A stretch of DNA of 64,000 nucleotides. Origin: an uncultured Paracoccaceae bacterium. Its GTDB lineage: Bacteria; Pseudomonadota; Alphaproteobacteria; Rhodobacterales; Rhodobacteraceae. The notes beneath the pieces are model-generated. The model saw nothing but the letters and a program-made list of their open reading frames with translations, did not search any database and was not told the DNA's origin. The stretch covers positions 276,426 through 340,425 of the forward strand of contig CALSNT010000017.1 of assembly GCA_943787785.1 (NCBI GenBank), read 5' to 3'. The stretch's first letter is position 1. The number at the start of each line of letters is the position of its first letter. Of this stretch, positions 46,014 through 55,651 are shown one piece after another. The translations under genes were made by a program, and so were the position numbers.

Positions 46014-47084
46014 TCAATCTAATGCGCGATAAGCCTCCGACATTCCAAAAGCTTCTGGGCCAAATTGTTTGAGTGCGGCCTCAGATCGCATGATTGGTGG
46101 AACCCGGACCGCCATCACTTTGACCCGTTGCCCATAGCGCAACGTTTCGTTGGTAATTGGCATAGCGGTCTCTGCGTCGAGAATTGAAATAATATCTGGC
46201 ACAATCGCCAGCACTTCTCCGTCAACGCGGGCGACCAAGTTTTCATTCTGGAATTCGATGATGCAAAGGCCACTTGGATTATCGATGGAGACACTACCCA
46301 AGGTGAATCCTTCGCTTGTGCGTCTGTCTACATCGGTGATCTTTCCATCAAAGATAACGCGGCCAACTACATAGCTTGTCGTCGCCAGAAAGGTGCACAA
46401 CTCGTCGATTGGGTCGTGTTTGCGAGAACGGGAATTCCGGATGATTTCTCCGATCCGCCGCGCGAGTGTAAGGGTATGCTTGACCGCACTGCGTTTTACT
46501 TCCGCCCCGCTCATGGGGTAATTCGCAAAATATGCGGTCCCTCCGAAACGGATTGTAATACCACGAGCGATCCATTCCATGCGATGGTTGTCATCGGTCA
46601 TCACCAACGATGTATCACCCTTTTCGTCAGAAATCCCCAACGGGCACCCTTTGACGCCTTCAATAGCGAAGGTTTCCATCTGCAGTTCCGGAAAAGCGCG
46701 TCCCTGACCATCCGCATCGACCACCGGGATACCCAACCGTGCGCCGACAAACAGCGGAATTGTCGAGTTGATGCCGCCAACCTCGGTCGGCATTGTCGCG
46801 TCAGCTTGCCTGCCGAGTTCTTTTTCGACAACGCGCAGGGCTCGGATCGGCTCTTCGCCCGACGGGATCTTTTCAAGCAACACTGTTGGTGCGCCCATCA
46901 TCGCCGTTGGGATAATCAGTTTGCCGTCGTCCAATCCGTCGGGATCAATAATCTCGATCTTCCGACCAGCGGCCAGCTCTTGTTTGACCATCAGCCCGCC
47001 GATGTAGGGATCGCCACCGCCACCTGCACCCAAAAAAGCGGCGCCAGTGCACAGGTCGTCAACATCTTCAAATTTCAGTTCCAT
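46014..47084 (-). CDS. DUF917 domain protein, possible hydantoinase partner
   Basis: A 356-residue protein of the DUF917 family: GAAFLGAGGGGDPYIGG near the start, LIIPTAMMGAPTVLLEK, and TEVGGINSTIPLFVGARLG with VVDADGQGRAFPELQM. Enzymatic role is not established. The family regularly neighbours HyuA-type hydantoinase genes; here it lies 8 bp after one and no HyuB gene is present, so it may be the functional partner. It is last in a minus-strand operon beginning with a LuxR-type regulator. Confidence 0.88.
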   Translation of the reverse strand: MELKFEDVDDLCTGAAFLGAGGGGDPYIGGLMVKQELAAGRKIEIIDPDGLDDGKLIIPTAMMGAPTVLLEKIPSGEEPIRALRVVEKELGRQADATMPTEVGGINSTIPLFVGARLGIPVVDADGQGRAFPELQMETFAIEGVKGCPLGISDEKGDTSLVMTDDNHRMEWIARGITIRFGGTAYFANYPMSGAEVKRSAVKHTLTLARRIGEIIRNSRSRKHDPIDELCTFLATTSYVVGRVIFDGKITDVDRRTSEGFTLGSVSIDNPSGLCIIEFQNENLVARVDGEVLAIVPDIISILDAETAMPITNETLRYGQRVKVMAVRVPPIMRSEAALKQFGPEAFGMSEAYRALD

Positions 47085-47092
47085 GTTGCTTC

Positions 47093-48628
47093 CTAAATTG
47101 GCAGATCGCCTACGGCTTTGACGCGAAGTCGTGTTGGGTTGCCGGGCAAATAGCTGATCGGCACTTGTTCCACTTCGATGATTTCGACACTCGCGGCGGT
47201 CGCGCCTGCGTTGATCGTCTTGTCCTTGGCCTCTTGACGCGCCTCATCCAACACCATTCCCCGGTTGGCCTCGTTCAGCGTCACCACACGTTCGACCTCG
47301 CCGGAAACCTGCGCAATGGCTGCTCCGACGGCATTGGCAACGGAGGAAAATTCAGGCCGCAAAACATTCGAGACTGACTGCACCGGCCAATCCACCAGGA
47401 TTGCGCCACCTCCGACAACCAGCAGGGGCAGGTCAGCGGCTTCGGTTTTCATGCGCTCAACATTTACGTCCAGCATTTGCCGAATCGACGCGCGCGCTGC
47501 ATCGACAGTTGCCTTATCTGCCCGAACCAGGGATTTGTCACCAATATCGGCCCAGCCGCCTGCAACCGCTATATCGGTGGCTGTCAGCATGTCCCCGCCA
47601 AAACATTGGGCACGATTTGTCAGCTCATACCCAACCGATTCTGGCCCAACCAAACGCCCTTCATCCCGCACAAGGCTGCCTCCGCCCAGGCCGACAGCCA
47701 AAACGTCTGGCATGCGGAAGTTCGTTTTCACGCCACCCACATCGACAAAGTTGGTCGATTGGCGCGGAAAACCATTGCGTAGCATGCCGATGTCAGAAGT
47801 CGTGCCGCCGATATCCACCACCATCGCGTCCTGAATACCGGCCAGATAAACCGCACCGCGCATCGAGTTGGTGGGACCAGAGGCAAAGGTCAGCACCGGA
47901 TAGCGTTGCACGTCATCGGCCCGCATCAGCGTCCCGTCATTCTGGCTGATGAACAGTGGCACATCTAAGCCAAGCTCGTGCAGGGCGCGACGGAAGGCCT
48001 GCACGACATGGCCAGACAATTGGGATAATGCGGCGTTGATGATCGTGGAATTCTCGCGTGGCAAAAGGCCGAACTGGCCCAACTCGCAAGAAAGTGAAAC
48101 TGCGATATCAGGAACCTCGTTTTGCACGATCTCGGCAGCGCGGCGTTCCATGTCACCGTTCATAGGCGAGAAAACCGAGGTGATCGCCGCTGTCTGGATG
48201 CCGCTTTGACGAAATGCGCGCGCGGCCTCGAGAACGGCGAATTCATCCAGCGGTGCGATTTCACGGCCGTCAAACTCGTACCCACCGCCAACCAGATACG
48301 CATTGCGGCCAACTTCGTTGATCAGGTCATCTGGCCAATCCGTAAGCGGCGGAATGGCCGAGGTGGCGGGAAGCGCCAGACGGATAATTCCAACCGGTAG
48401 CAAGGACTTGCGCTGAATAACTGCGTTGGTGAATTGCGTAGTGCCGACCATCACGCAATCAACGTCGGCGCGATCAACGCCAGCATCCGAAATGGCCTGT
48501 GTGATTGCCGCGACGATCCCTGAATAGACGTCCACCGTGGTCGGGGTCTTGCGCCAGCCAAGGACGCCATTGGCCGCCAGGACAACGGCATCGGTATTGG
48601 TGCCGCCGACATCCACGCCGATTTTCAT
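47093..48628 (-). CDS. Hydantoinase/oxoprolinase family protein (HyuA-like)
   Basis: A 511-residue ASKHA-fold protein. The phosphate loop GVDVGGTNTDAVV (3-15), FASGPTNSMRGAVYL, and VVDIGGTTSDIGMLRNG are the ATPase motifs of the HyuA/oxoprolinase subunit that opens cyclic imides or lactams with ATP. It lacks the HyuB partner and is shorter than full oxoprolinases. The start overlaps the ABC ATPase stop by 4 bp. Substrate unknown. Confidence 0.9.
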   Translation of the reverse strand: MKIGVDVGGTNTDAVVLAANGVLGWRKTPTTVDVYSGIVAAITQAISDAGVDRADVDCVMVGTTQFTNAVIQRKSLLPVGIIRLALPATSAIPPLTDWPDDLINEVGRNAYLVGGGYEFDGREIAPLDEFAVLEAARAFRQSGIQTAAITSVFSPMNGDMERRAAEIVQNEVPDIAVSLSCELGQFGLLPRENSTIINAALSQLSGHVVQAFRRALHELGLDVPLFISQNDGTLMRADDVQRYPVLTFASGPTNSMRGAVYLAGIQDAMVVDIGGTTSDIGMLRNGFPRQSTNFVDVGGVKTNFRMPDVLAVGLGGGSLVRDEGRLVGPESVGYELTNRAQCFGGDMLTATDIAVAGGWADIGDKSLVRADKATVDAARASIRQMLDVNVERMKTEAADLPLLVVGGGAILVDWPVQSVSNVLRPEFSSVANAVGAAIAQVSGEVERVVTLNEANRGMVLDEARQEAKDKTINAGATAASVEIIEVEQVPISYLPGNPTRLRVKAVGDLPI

Positions 48629-49695
48629 GCCATCACCACGCCACTGTCAGCGTCCCAAAATACGGCAACTTCTTCGGCCATATCAAGACGGGGAAGGTCG
48701 GGGCGATTGGCAACTTCAACCATCAAATCCTGGTCAGCGATCTGAATACGGTATCGCACGACCGACCCTTGATAGATCGTTTCGGCAACGGTCCCAGTCA
48801 GTTTTGGCTGTTCGTCCGCGTCAAGAGCATGCAGCCGGATCATTTCGGGGCGCACAAGCAATGCGACGTCCTGATCCTTAGAAACCGAGCTGTTTTGCGT
48901 AAGTCGCCCGGTAACCGTAGCGGTGCCAATACGGATGGAACTGACCGCGCCATCTACTTCTTTAACTGTGCCGTTTAACAAATTAGATTCACCGATGAAT
49001 TCGGCGATGAATCGCGATGCGGGTTGCTCATAAATCTCGACGGGGGTGCCAATTTGCAGCACGCGGCCCTGATCCATGACAGCAATACGGTCTGACATCG
49101 TCAGTGCCTCGGACTGGTCATGGGTTACGTAAATTGTTGTGATGCCGACAGATCTTTGGATGTTCTTGATCCAGAATTTCATCTCTTCGCGCATCTTCTT
49201 GTCGAGCGCGGACAAAGGTTCGTCCAGCAGTAAAATCTCAGGCTCGATCACCAGCACGCGTGCCAGCGCCACGCGCTGTTTCTGACCCCCCGAAAGTTCG
49301 CGTTCGTACCTGTCTTCAAAGCCGGTCATGCCAACCTCGGCCAAAGCGGCATCAACCTTTTGCTTTATTTCGGCGCGGGGCAATTTGCGTTCGACAAGAC
49401 CGAAGGCGATGTTATCAAATACGGTCATATGCGGAAAAATTGCGTAATTCTGGAACACGATCCCAATGTCGCGGGCCTCGGGCGGAAGGGCCGTCACATC
49501 CCGCCCGTTAACATGGATTGTGCCGGTGGTCGGCTTCACGAACCCGGCCAACATCCGCAGCGTCGTGGATTTGCCACAGCCAGAGGGCCCGAGCAGAGAG
49601 AAAAATTCGCCCTGTTCGATTTGCAGATCCAAATCTGCAACGGCAACCGAATTGCCGAAGTGTTTTGAGATCGTGCTGAATTCTACGTAGGCCAT
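48625..49695 (-). CDS. ABC importer ATP-binding protein (polyamine/PotA type)
   Basis: A 356-residue importer ATPase from ATG 49695 (MAYVEFSTISKHFGNSV), preferred over an upstream start because the sequence before it is not conserved in kind. Walker A LLGPSGCGKST, signature LSGGQKQRVALARVL, Walker B ILLLDEPLSALD, then a TOBE domain. It powers the two permeases upstream. Confidence 0.93.
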   Translation of the reverse strand: MAYVEFSTISKHFGNSVAVADLDLQIEQGEFFSLLGPSGCGKSTTLRMLAGFVKPTTGTIHVNGRDVTALPPEARDIGIVFQNYAIFPHMTVFDNIAFGLVERKLPRAEIKQKVDAALAEVGMTGFEDRYERELSGGQKQRVALARVLVIEPEILLLDEPLSALDKKMREEMKFWIKNIQRSVGITTIYVTHDQSEALTMSDRIAVMDQGRVLQIGTPVEIYEQPASRFIAEFIGESNLLNGTVKEVDGAVSSIRIGTATVTGRLTQNSSVSKDQDVALLVRPEMIRLHALDADEQPKLTGTVAETIYQGSVVRYRIQIADQDLMVEVANRPDLPRLDMAEEVAVFWDADSGVVMA

Positions 49696-49745
49696 CAGGT
49701 TTCCTTGGAGTGTGGCCGGGAGCGGATGCCCCCGGCCATTGTTTT

Positions 49746-50852
49746 TCAAAGACCGAAGATCTGGTTCAGCCTGTCGGTGATGTCTGCCTTGTTTTCCACA
49801 AAGAAATCCCAATCCGGAACCCAATAGGCAGAGACAGCGTCAGCCGTATTGGTTGCCCCTTCAGCGGCAAGCGCTGAAGGCATGGCAGCCTTTCCATTGG
49901 TCGGACGCCACAGGAATTCTTCCCCAAACGGTTCAAGAAATTCTGGCGACAGGGTGCGGTTCAACAGGGCCAGGGCCAGCTTTTTCTGCATCGGATCCGC
50001 ATAACGGCTGATCGTTTTGGTTTGAGTCAGAATTGGCTTGCTGTCCCACTCCCAGACATCGACTGGCGCCCCTTGCTTTTTCAGCGTCAAAGCCTCGCCT
50101 TCGATGTGCACCGCAATATCAACCTCACCGCGCTCCAGAAGCGACAGCATGTTGAAGGTGAATTCGCTGATCTTCATCGGCATAGCACCCTCAAGTGCAG
50201 TGAAGGCAGCTTCCATGTCGTACTGGTCTTTGCCAAACTCTTGTGCAGTCGCCATGAAGAACGCGTGCATCAAACCGTTTTCGGTGGCGTAGGTGCCCCG
50301 CTTGTTGACGAAACGCTCGGCAAAGAAGTCGCGGAAGTTGCTCACCGGCGCGCCACGGTCGGTGCGATAGGCGTAGACATATGGCTGATAGGCCCAGGTC
50401 ACGCCTGCGCCACTCGCAAAGGCAAAGTCCCAGCAATCAGCGGCGTTGGGGACATTGGCCTTGATCTCGTCCGTTGTCAGGAAAAAATCACCAGCGGCAT
50501 TGGTTTGCATCAGGTTTGGCAGGTTCCAGTTCGCGACGTCATATACCGGATCGTTGGCACCTTGGGTCACAAATTTCGGGAACCAGGGGAAAGAGCTGTC
50601 CCAGTTCAGCTTGCAATTGAAGTCCTTCTCGAATTGGTCTGTCAGCGCCTTGCGTACGAACTCTTCCCAGCCGCCGCCCCATTCCGCGACATTCAACGTC
50701 GCACCACCAGCGTCAAAGACGCCGCCATCATAGACAACGTCCTGTGCCCAGGCGTGGTTGATGTAGAACATGTTCGGAACGGCCGCAGCTGCGCCCAATG
50801 CTGCCCCGCCTTTCAGAATCGATCGTCTGCTGTGTTTCTTTTGAGTGGTCAT
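49746..50852 (-). CDS. ABC importer solute-binding protein (PotD-like, Tat signal)
   Basis: A 368-residue periplasmic protein with a twin-arginine signal (SRRSILKGGAALGAAAAVP) and likely cleavage near AWAQD. The mature part resembles the spermidine/putrescine-type binding proteins (family 1/8 fold: LNVAEWGGGWEEFVRKAL). Polyamine-class relatives bind many cationic or small-acid ligands, so the ligand here is unproven; the hydantoinase and racemase neighbours suggest a cyclic amide or amino-acid derivative. Confidence 0.88.
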   Translation of the reverse strand: MTTQKKHSRRSILKGGAALGAAAAVPNMFYINHAWAQDVVYDGGVFDAGGATLNVAEWGGGWEEFVRKALTDQFEKDFNCKLNWDSSFPWFPKFVTQGANDPVYDVANWNLPNLMQTNAAGDFFLTTDEIKANVPNAADCWDFAFASGAGVTWAYQPYVYAYRTDRGAPVSNFRDFFAERFVNKRGTYATENGLMHAFFMATAQEFGKDQYDMEAAFTALEGAMPMKISEFTFNMLSLLERGEVDIAVHIEGEALTLKKQGAPVDVWEWDSKPILTQTKTISRYADPMQKKLALALLNRTLSPEFLEPFGEEFLWRPTNGKAAMPSALAAEGATNTADAVSAYWVPDWDFFVENKADITDRLNQIFGL

Positions 50853-50880
50853 CTGTCTTACTCCCTTGGTTGGTTTGGAA

Positions 50881-51687
50881 TTAGCCGTCCTGCCGTTCCA
50901 GCAAGCGGCGGATGTTCACCAGCCGGTTCGTAAGGAGAACCGAGGCGATAACGAGGGTGATTGCAAAGATGCCTGCGGCGGCGGCATCGGGTTCAAATTT
51001 GTAGCGCAGCGAATTGTACATCGCGATTGGCAGCGGTTCAGAGTTCGGCGCTGACAGGAACAGCGACACCTCGAACTGGCCAAAGCTGACGATAAAGGCG
51101 AAGATAGACCCCGCCTGAATTCCCTGGGCGATGTTGGGAAATGTGATCTTGCGAAACGCCCGCATGGGTGATGCGCCAAGGCTTCGCGCGGCCTCCTCCA
51201 GAGAGACATCGAAGGTCGCCAGCGATGCGCCGACCGTGCCAATAACATAGGGAGTCGAGTACAGGATATGCCCGATCCACAATCCCCAGATCGTGCGCGA
51301 AATGCCCAAACCACTCGTTATGAAGAACGCATAAAGCGCAAATCCTACAACCACTCCTGGCAGAACCACTGGTGACAGAAAGAACGCCCGCAGGGCCGCC
51401 CGCCCGATGAAGCGCGACCGCGCAAGGAAGAGGGCAGCCGCCGTGCCCAGGATGGTCGAAACCACCATCGTCATCAGCGCAAGCTTGAATGAAAAGAAGA
51501 ATGCCGACAGGTATTTTTCCGAGTTGAGGAAAGAGATGACCCACCGCAGCGACAGCCCTTTTGGCGGGAAGGTCAGAAACTCGCCTGTTGTCAGACCCGC
51601 CAGCACCACGACGAGGATCGGGAATAGCAGATAGCAAAAGCCGAGGATCGCAAGCACCAGCATCGGCAACGGGATCTTGCGTTCCAT
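50881..51687 (-). CDS. ABC importer permease (PotC-like)
   Basis: A 268-residue permease with six helices. The EAA loop is EEAARSLGASPMRAFRKITF, the contact site for the ATPase. It shares a base with the stop of the other permease gene and precedes the binding-protein gene. Confidence 0.93.
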   Translation of the reverse strand: MERKIPLPMLVLAILGFCYLLFPILVVVLAGLTTGEFLTFPPKGLSLRWVISFLNSEKYLSAFFFSFKLALMTMVVSTILGTAAALFLARSRFIGRAALRAFFLSPVVLPGVVVGFALYAFFITSGLGISRTIWGLWIGHILYSTPYVIGTVGASLATFDVSLEEAARSLGASPMRAFRKITFPNIAQGIQAGSIFAFIVSFGQFEVSLFLSAPNSEPLPIAMYNSLRYKFEPDAAAAGIFAITLVIASVLLTNRLVNIRRLLERQDG

Positions 51688-52577
51688 CAGGCAAGCCCCC
51701 CGGAGCTACGGTTTCCAAGTTTGAGGTAGACCGCTACAGCCGTGGCACTAATCAAAAACAGGATCACCGCGATCGTTGCGCCAAACTGAAACCGCGCGCT
51801 TTCCGCAACCTGCTGGTAGATGTGGATCGGCAGAACTCCGACGCGGAAGCCACCCATCAGCGCGGGCACAATGTAGGATGAGATCGACAACGCGAAGACC
51901 AGCAGGGAGCCCGATAGGATACCAGGCATCGAGGCGGGCAAGGTTACCCGCATGAAGGCGCGACGCCGGGACGCGCCCAGCGAACGCGCGGCTTCTTCAA
52001 GGCTTGGGGGAATGCCCTTGATCACCCCAACAAGCGTCAGGATCATGAACGGCAGTGCGAACTGGACAAGGCCGAAAACCACACCGCGGAAGTTATACAT
52101 CAGGGCGACGGGGCCGTCTGTCAGCCCCAAGCCTTGAAAAATCTGGTTGATCAGACCGTTGTCGCCCAAGATCACCATCATCCCATACAGCCGAATGACC
52201 ATATCCAGTTGCATCGACGCCAACACGAGGATCAGCAGGAACGTATTGCGTGCAGGGTTTTCGGTCTTGGCTATGACAAATGCCATCGGGTAGGCGACGA
52301 CCAGAGTGATAAGCGAAACGATGCTTGCCAAAAGGACTGAGCGCCCGGCCGCCATCAAATAATTAGAGCGTGAGAAAAAGCGGATGTAATTGTCAAAAGA
52401 AATGTCTGACACGACGGCGACCTGTCCGACCTTCGCCGGATTGAAAGAGGTTGCGAAAAGCAGCCCGACCGGGATCACAAAAAACAACACGAAGAATGCG
52501 ACCAGTGGGACGACCAATAGCCATTTCAATTGATGTTGCGATAGGCCGCTTGCGCCGATTGCCAAGGCCTTAGTCAT
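51687..52577 (-). CDS. ABC importer permease (PotB-like)
   Basis: A 296-residue permease with six helices; the EAA loop is EEAARSLGASRRRAFMRVTL. The start overlaps the racemase stop by 8 bp, so both lie on one transcript. Confidence 0.93.
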   Translation of the reverse strand: MTKALAIGASGLSQHQLKWLLVVPLVAFFVLFFVIPVGLLFATSFNPAKVGQVAVVSDISFDNYIRFFSRSNYLMAAGRSVLLASIVSLITLVVAYPMAFVIAKTENPARNTFLLILVLASMQLDMVIRLYGMMVILGDNGLINQIFQGLGLTDGPVALMYNFRGVVFGLVQFALPFMILTLVGVIKGIPPSLEEAARSLGASRRRAFMRVTLPASMPGILSGSLLVFALSISSYIVPALMGGFRVGVLPIHIYQQVAESARFQFGATIAVILFLISATAVAVYLKLGNRSSGGLA

Positions 52578-53346
52578 CCCTTTTGCCTTTCATCAAGGCG
52601 TCTAGGGCAGTCCATCCTTCAAATCCGGCTGTGAGTTTTGAATCCGGATATGGGTAGATTGATTTGTCGTTCTTTTGCCCGCTTTGAATTGCTTTGTGTG
52701 CAAATTCGATGGCATTCAGCAAAGGGTCGATGACACTTATTCCGTCAAGTGCGGCACTGACCTCATCCGCAAACCCAAGCATCCCTGTGCAGCCAAAGAC
52801 GATGGATGTTGCTCCTCCGCTAACGGCTTGCCTTGATCCATTGATGGTCCCGGCGAGTGCCGTTTCGCGGTCAGTTTCAAGGGCAAGCACTGGAACGCCA
52901 ATACCGATCGTTCCACTCAACCTGTCCCCCAGACCGTATTTGCGTGCCAGATCGGCAAAGGCACGTTCTTGACGCTGCAGGACAGTGATCACGGCAAATC
53001 GCGCGCCAGCCGCCCGCATTGCCGCCTCTCCGCATCCGATCACCGGGATCGAGACCGCTTCGCGTGCAGCATCAAGACCAGGGTCAAGCATGCAATCAAT
53101 CACGACGGCCTGTGCGCCGTCCGCTTCGGCCATAATCGCGGCATCAACGACGCCTGGAGCGGCCAAAACCTCGTCAACGGCAGATTCAATCGAAGCCGGG
53201 CCATTAGAGATTTGCGCATTCGTCACTTTGCACCCATGCGGTGCGGGCAAAGCAGCAGCGCGAAAACCCTGCGTGACGATTGGCGTGATGACGTGGACCC
53301 AGCCCAAAAATCGAATCCCCCTGATCCGGTTGGTTTGCACGCCCAA
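52570..53346 (-). CDS. Aspartate/glutamate/hydantoin racemase family protein
   Basis: A 258-residue cofactor-independent racemase. The two catalytic Cys are C85 in VVIDCMLDPG and C186 in IVFGCTGMLG, spaced as in hydantoin racemase (HyuE) and Asp/Glu racemases. In an operon with a HyuA-like protein it would interconvert enantiomers of a hydantoin-like substrate or its open-chain product. It follows the LuxR regulator by 44 bp on the same strand. Confidence 0.88.
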   Translation of the reverse strand: MGVQTNRIRGIRFLGWVHVITPIVTQGFRAAALPAPHGCKVTNAQISNGPASIESAVDEVLAAPGVVDAAIMAEADGAQAVVIDCMLDPGLDAAREAVSIPVIGCGEAAMRAAGARFAVITVLQRQERAFADLARKYGLGDRLSGTIGIGVPVLALETDRETALAGTINGSRQAVSGGATSIVFGCTGMLGFADEVSAALDGISVIDPLLNAIEFAHKAIQSGQKNDKSIYPYPDSKLTAGFEGWTALDALMKGKRDD

Positions 53347-53390
53347 GCCTGATTACTGAGTGCGATGTATGCGACTACCCAATCGGGTAG

Positions 53391-55013
53391 TTATGCATGA
53401 ATGATACCAAGCTCCCTTGCCTGATTGACTGCGCGCGCACGATTATCGACCCGAAGCTCGCCATAAATCTGCTTGAGGTGATATTTGACTGTGTTTGTCG
53501 ACACGCCCATGACTCGGCCGATTTCCTTGTTGGAATAGCCATGTGCCAGAAGTTCTAAATAGCGTTTATTCAGAGGGACTTGCTGGTTCTCGGAGGGGCC
53601 TGTCTCCGACAGGTCTGATCCCGACGACCAGTGATGTATGATTTCCGACAACTGGCGACGCTGCACCGTACTGATTGGAACTTTCACGTGTTCGCCATCC
53701 AAAACAGCCTGCACTGCGGGACGCAGTGGCAAACCCTCATCCAGGATAAAGCGCCTGAATGGTTGGTTACCAAGCAGACGGATTGCAGACAAAAGCGCGC
53801 TGGTCGCATCACGCCGCGAATTTAACTGCAAATGGGCCTGCGCACGGATCACTCTCAACTTGGCCAGCGACAACAACTGCCCGCCGCGAATTGTGGTTTC
53901 TTCAGCCAGCTCCACAAAATCAAGCGCGCGCTTGGGGCGGCGGGCACGGACCAGCCAGCGTGCGATTGCAACATTTGTGGTTCCGTGACGCAGCCCCCAA
54001 TCCTTGTCAGGCTGGTCTGCGTCGAGCTTGCCAGGATCGAGCCCAATACTCTGCATTTCCTTGTTGGCGGTTTCGATCTCATCGCTGAGTGTCAGTGCGC
54101 GAATACGCTCGACCGCCATCAGTCGGGCCAAACGCGGCATTTGACGGTCGCGGGCGGCTGCATCCGCATGGGCGAGTTCCGTCAGGGCACCTGGCAGACC
54201 GGCCCGCACATAGGCAAGACGGCCCCGAACACGGTAAGTTGCCGCCAGAATATCCAACCATGCGTCTGCGTGCTCTATGCTAGTCAAGGCGTCGTCCAGC
54301 AATGATTGGGCGACCCCCATTTCATTCATTTCGTAGTAAACTTCGGACTTCAAAGCCTGACAAATTGCACGCAGACCCTGCGGGTCACCTGTCAGTTGGT
54401 CCAGGCTTGCTTCCATATCATCATACTGGGCAATCGCGCCGCTGAGGTCACCGCGCATCATGCGGATTTGACCAAGATGCGTATGCATATGCAAAGACCC
54501 AAATTGCGCATCACCTAGCCGATACAGCCGGATTGCGTTCTCTGCATGATCCTGTGCGCGGTCAAATTCTCCGCGGTGAAGCGCCGCGGTCGATAAATGA
54601 TTGAATGTTAACGCCTGCCCAACAAGATCATTGGCTGGCAAGGTGGACAACAATTGGGTGAGCCGAGTGGAGTCTTCTTCCGTCAAAGCGCGGTCTTCGT
54701 AGACCCTTACGTGAGCATCAACCAGCAGGATGTCCGGTGCAAGCAGCTCGGCACTTGAGGCGTTTTTGTCGGTGGCCACTTCCAAAATATTCAGGCGTTC
54801 CCGCGCACCGATCGGATCGCCGATCTTTGCAAGAAGGAACGCAGAGGCAAGAGTTGCCTGCGGAAATTCTTCAATACGAGCGAGGTCAAAAACAAACTTG
54901 TCTGTGACGAGCGTTGCTGGCGCCCTCATGTAAGTACGCCAATCGCTACCGTCTTCGATCTGTTCCGCAGATGAAGTTATCCACGCCAATTTTTCTGCTT
55001 TGTCTTCGACCAT
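53391..55013 (-). CDS. LuxR-type regulator with helical repeats (MalT-like, no NTPase)
   Basis: A 540-residue protein. The C-terminal LuxR/GerE helix-turn-helix is YLELLAHGYSNKEIGRVMGV with TNTVKYHLKQIYGELRV. The preceding 450 residues are all-helical with TPR-like repeats (GQALTFNHLSTAALHRGEFD, AQFGSLHMHTHLGQIRMMRG), as in MalT/AcoK-type regulators, but there is no N-terminal NTPase P-loop. It is the first gene of the racemase-ABC-hydantoinase-DUF917 operon and is its probable regulator. Confidence 0.85.
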   Translation of the reverse strand: MVEDKAEKLAWITSSAEQIEDGSDWRTYMRAPATLVTDKFVFDLARIEEFPQATLASAFLLAKIGDPIGARERLNILEVATDKNASSAELLAPDILLVDAHVRVYEDRALTEEDSTRLTQLLSTLPANDLVGQALTFNHLSTAALHRGEFDRAQDHAENAIRLYRLGDAQFGSLHMHTHLGQIRMMRGDLSGAIAQYDDMEASLDQLTGDPQGLRAICQALKSEVYYEMNEMGVAQSLLDDALTSIEHADAWLDILAATYRVRGRLAYVRAGLPGALTELAHADAAARDRQMPRLARLMAVERIRALTLSDEIETANKEMQSIGLDPGKLDADQPDKDWGLRHGTTNVAIARWLVRARRPKRALDFVELAEETTIRGGQLLSLAKLRVIRAQAHLQLNSRRDATSALLSAIRLLGNQPFRRFILDEGLPLRPAVQAVLDGEHVKVPISTVQRRQLSEIIHHWSSGSDLSETGPSENQQVPLNKRYLELLAHGYSNKEIGRVMGVSTNTVKYHLKQIYGELRVDNRARAVNQARELGIIHA

Positions 55014-55540
55014 CTTTGGATGATACCGTCGCTCAAAAGGAAATCAACGACAGCTTCATTGCGCTACTAGACGCGCCATAGACAGGCCACACAAATGAGT
55101 TGGACAAGTTTAGTGGCTAGGTTGTCGATTTAGAAAAGACGATGCCCCCGCGCCGACCGAGTAGGTAGAAAGGGAATTTTTTCCCAACCCATGACAGCTG
55201 TTGGCTGAAATCCTTAGTCGGAAAATTCTGTAGATGACCCTGGTGCCCCGAGACCTTGCTGAAGACCGACGCTCCCGATTGCTTGAGGAATGGTCATTGG
55301 TCAAAATGAACGGAGAGCGGTCGTTCGACAACAGGCAGCCTATGTCGGCAAAGTCTAAGGTTTGTGGCTGCTGTCAGCGTGAGCTGCAGCGGCGACAAAT
55401 CCGACAAGGAGGAAAGCGCGGGCAGGTTTGCGATGCTATGGGGATTTTGCGTTACGGCTGCAGTGGTCGACTGGCAGAGCGTGCGATTGAATGACGATAG
55501 CCAGCGCAAGTATGTCGATTTTCCTGAGATGACCTAACCG
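55014..55540. other. No recognisable gene between the LuxR gene and the IS91-type element
   Basis: About 530 bp. Frames of up to 86 codons exist (for example plus strand 55234-55494) but show no family resemblance or plausible ribosome site. The upstream part should hold the promoter of the LuxR regulator; I found no clear -35/-10 pair. Confidence 0.5.
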
Positions 55541-55651
55541 ACTGGCATTTCTTCACACGGTCATAGACCCTGTGCAGGATAAGATTTCTTGAGATGGCCG
55601 CAGTGACCGGTCCGATGCCTGCGCAAGCCAAGGTCGGGTTTTCTTGTTGTA

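Noticed and set aside
55234..55494. 86-codon plus-strand frame with a CGCCQREL-like Cys pair
   Set aside because: No recognisable family, codon use like non-coding DNA, and no plausible start signal; the Cys pair alone is not evidence of a zinc protein.
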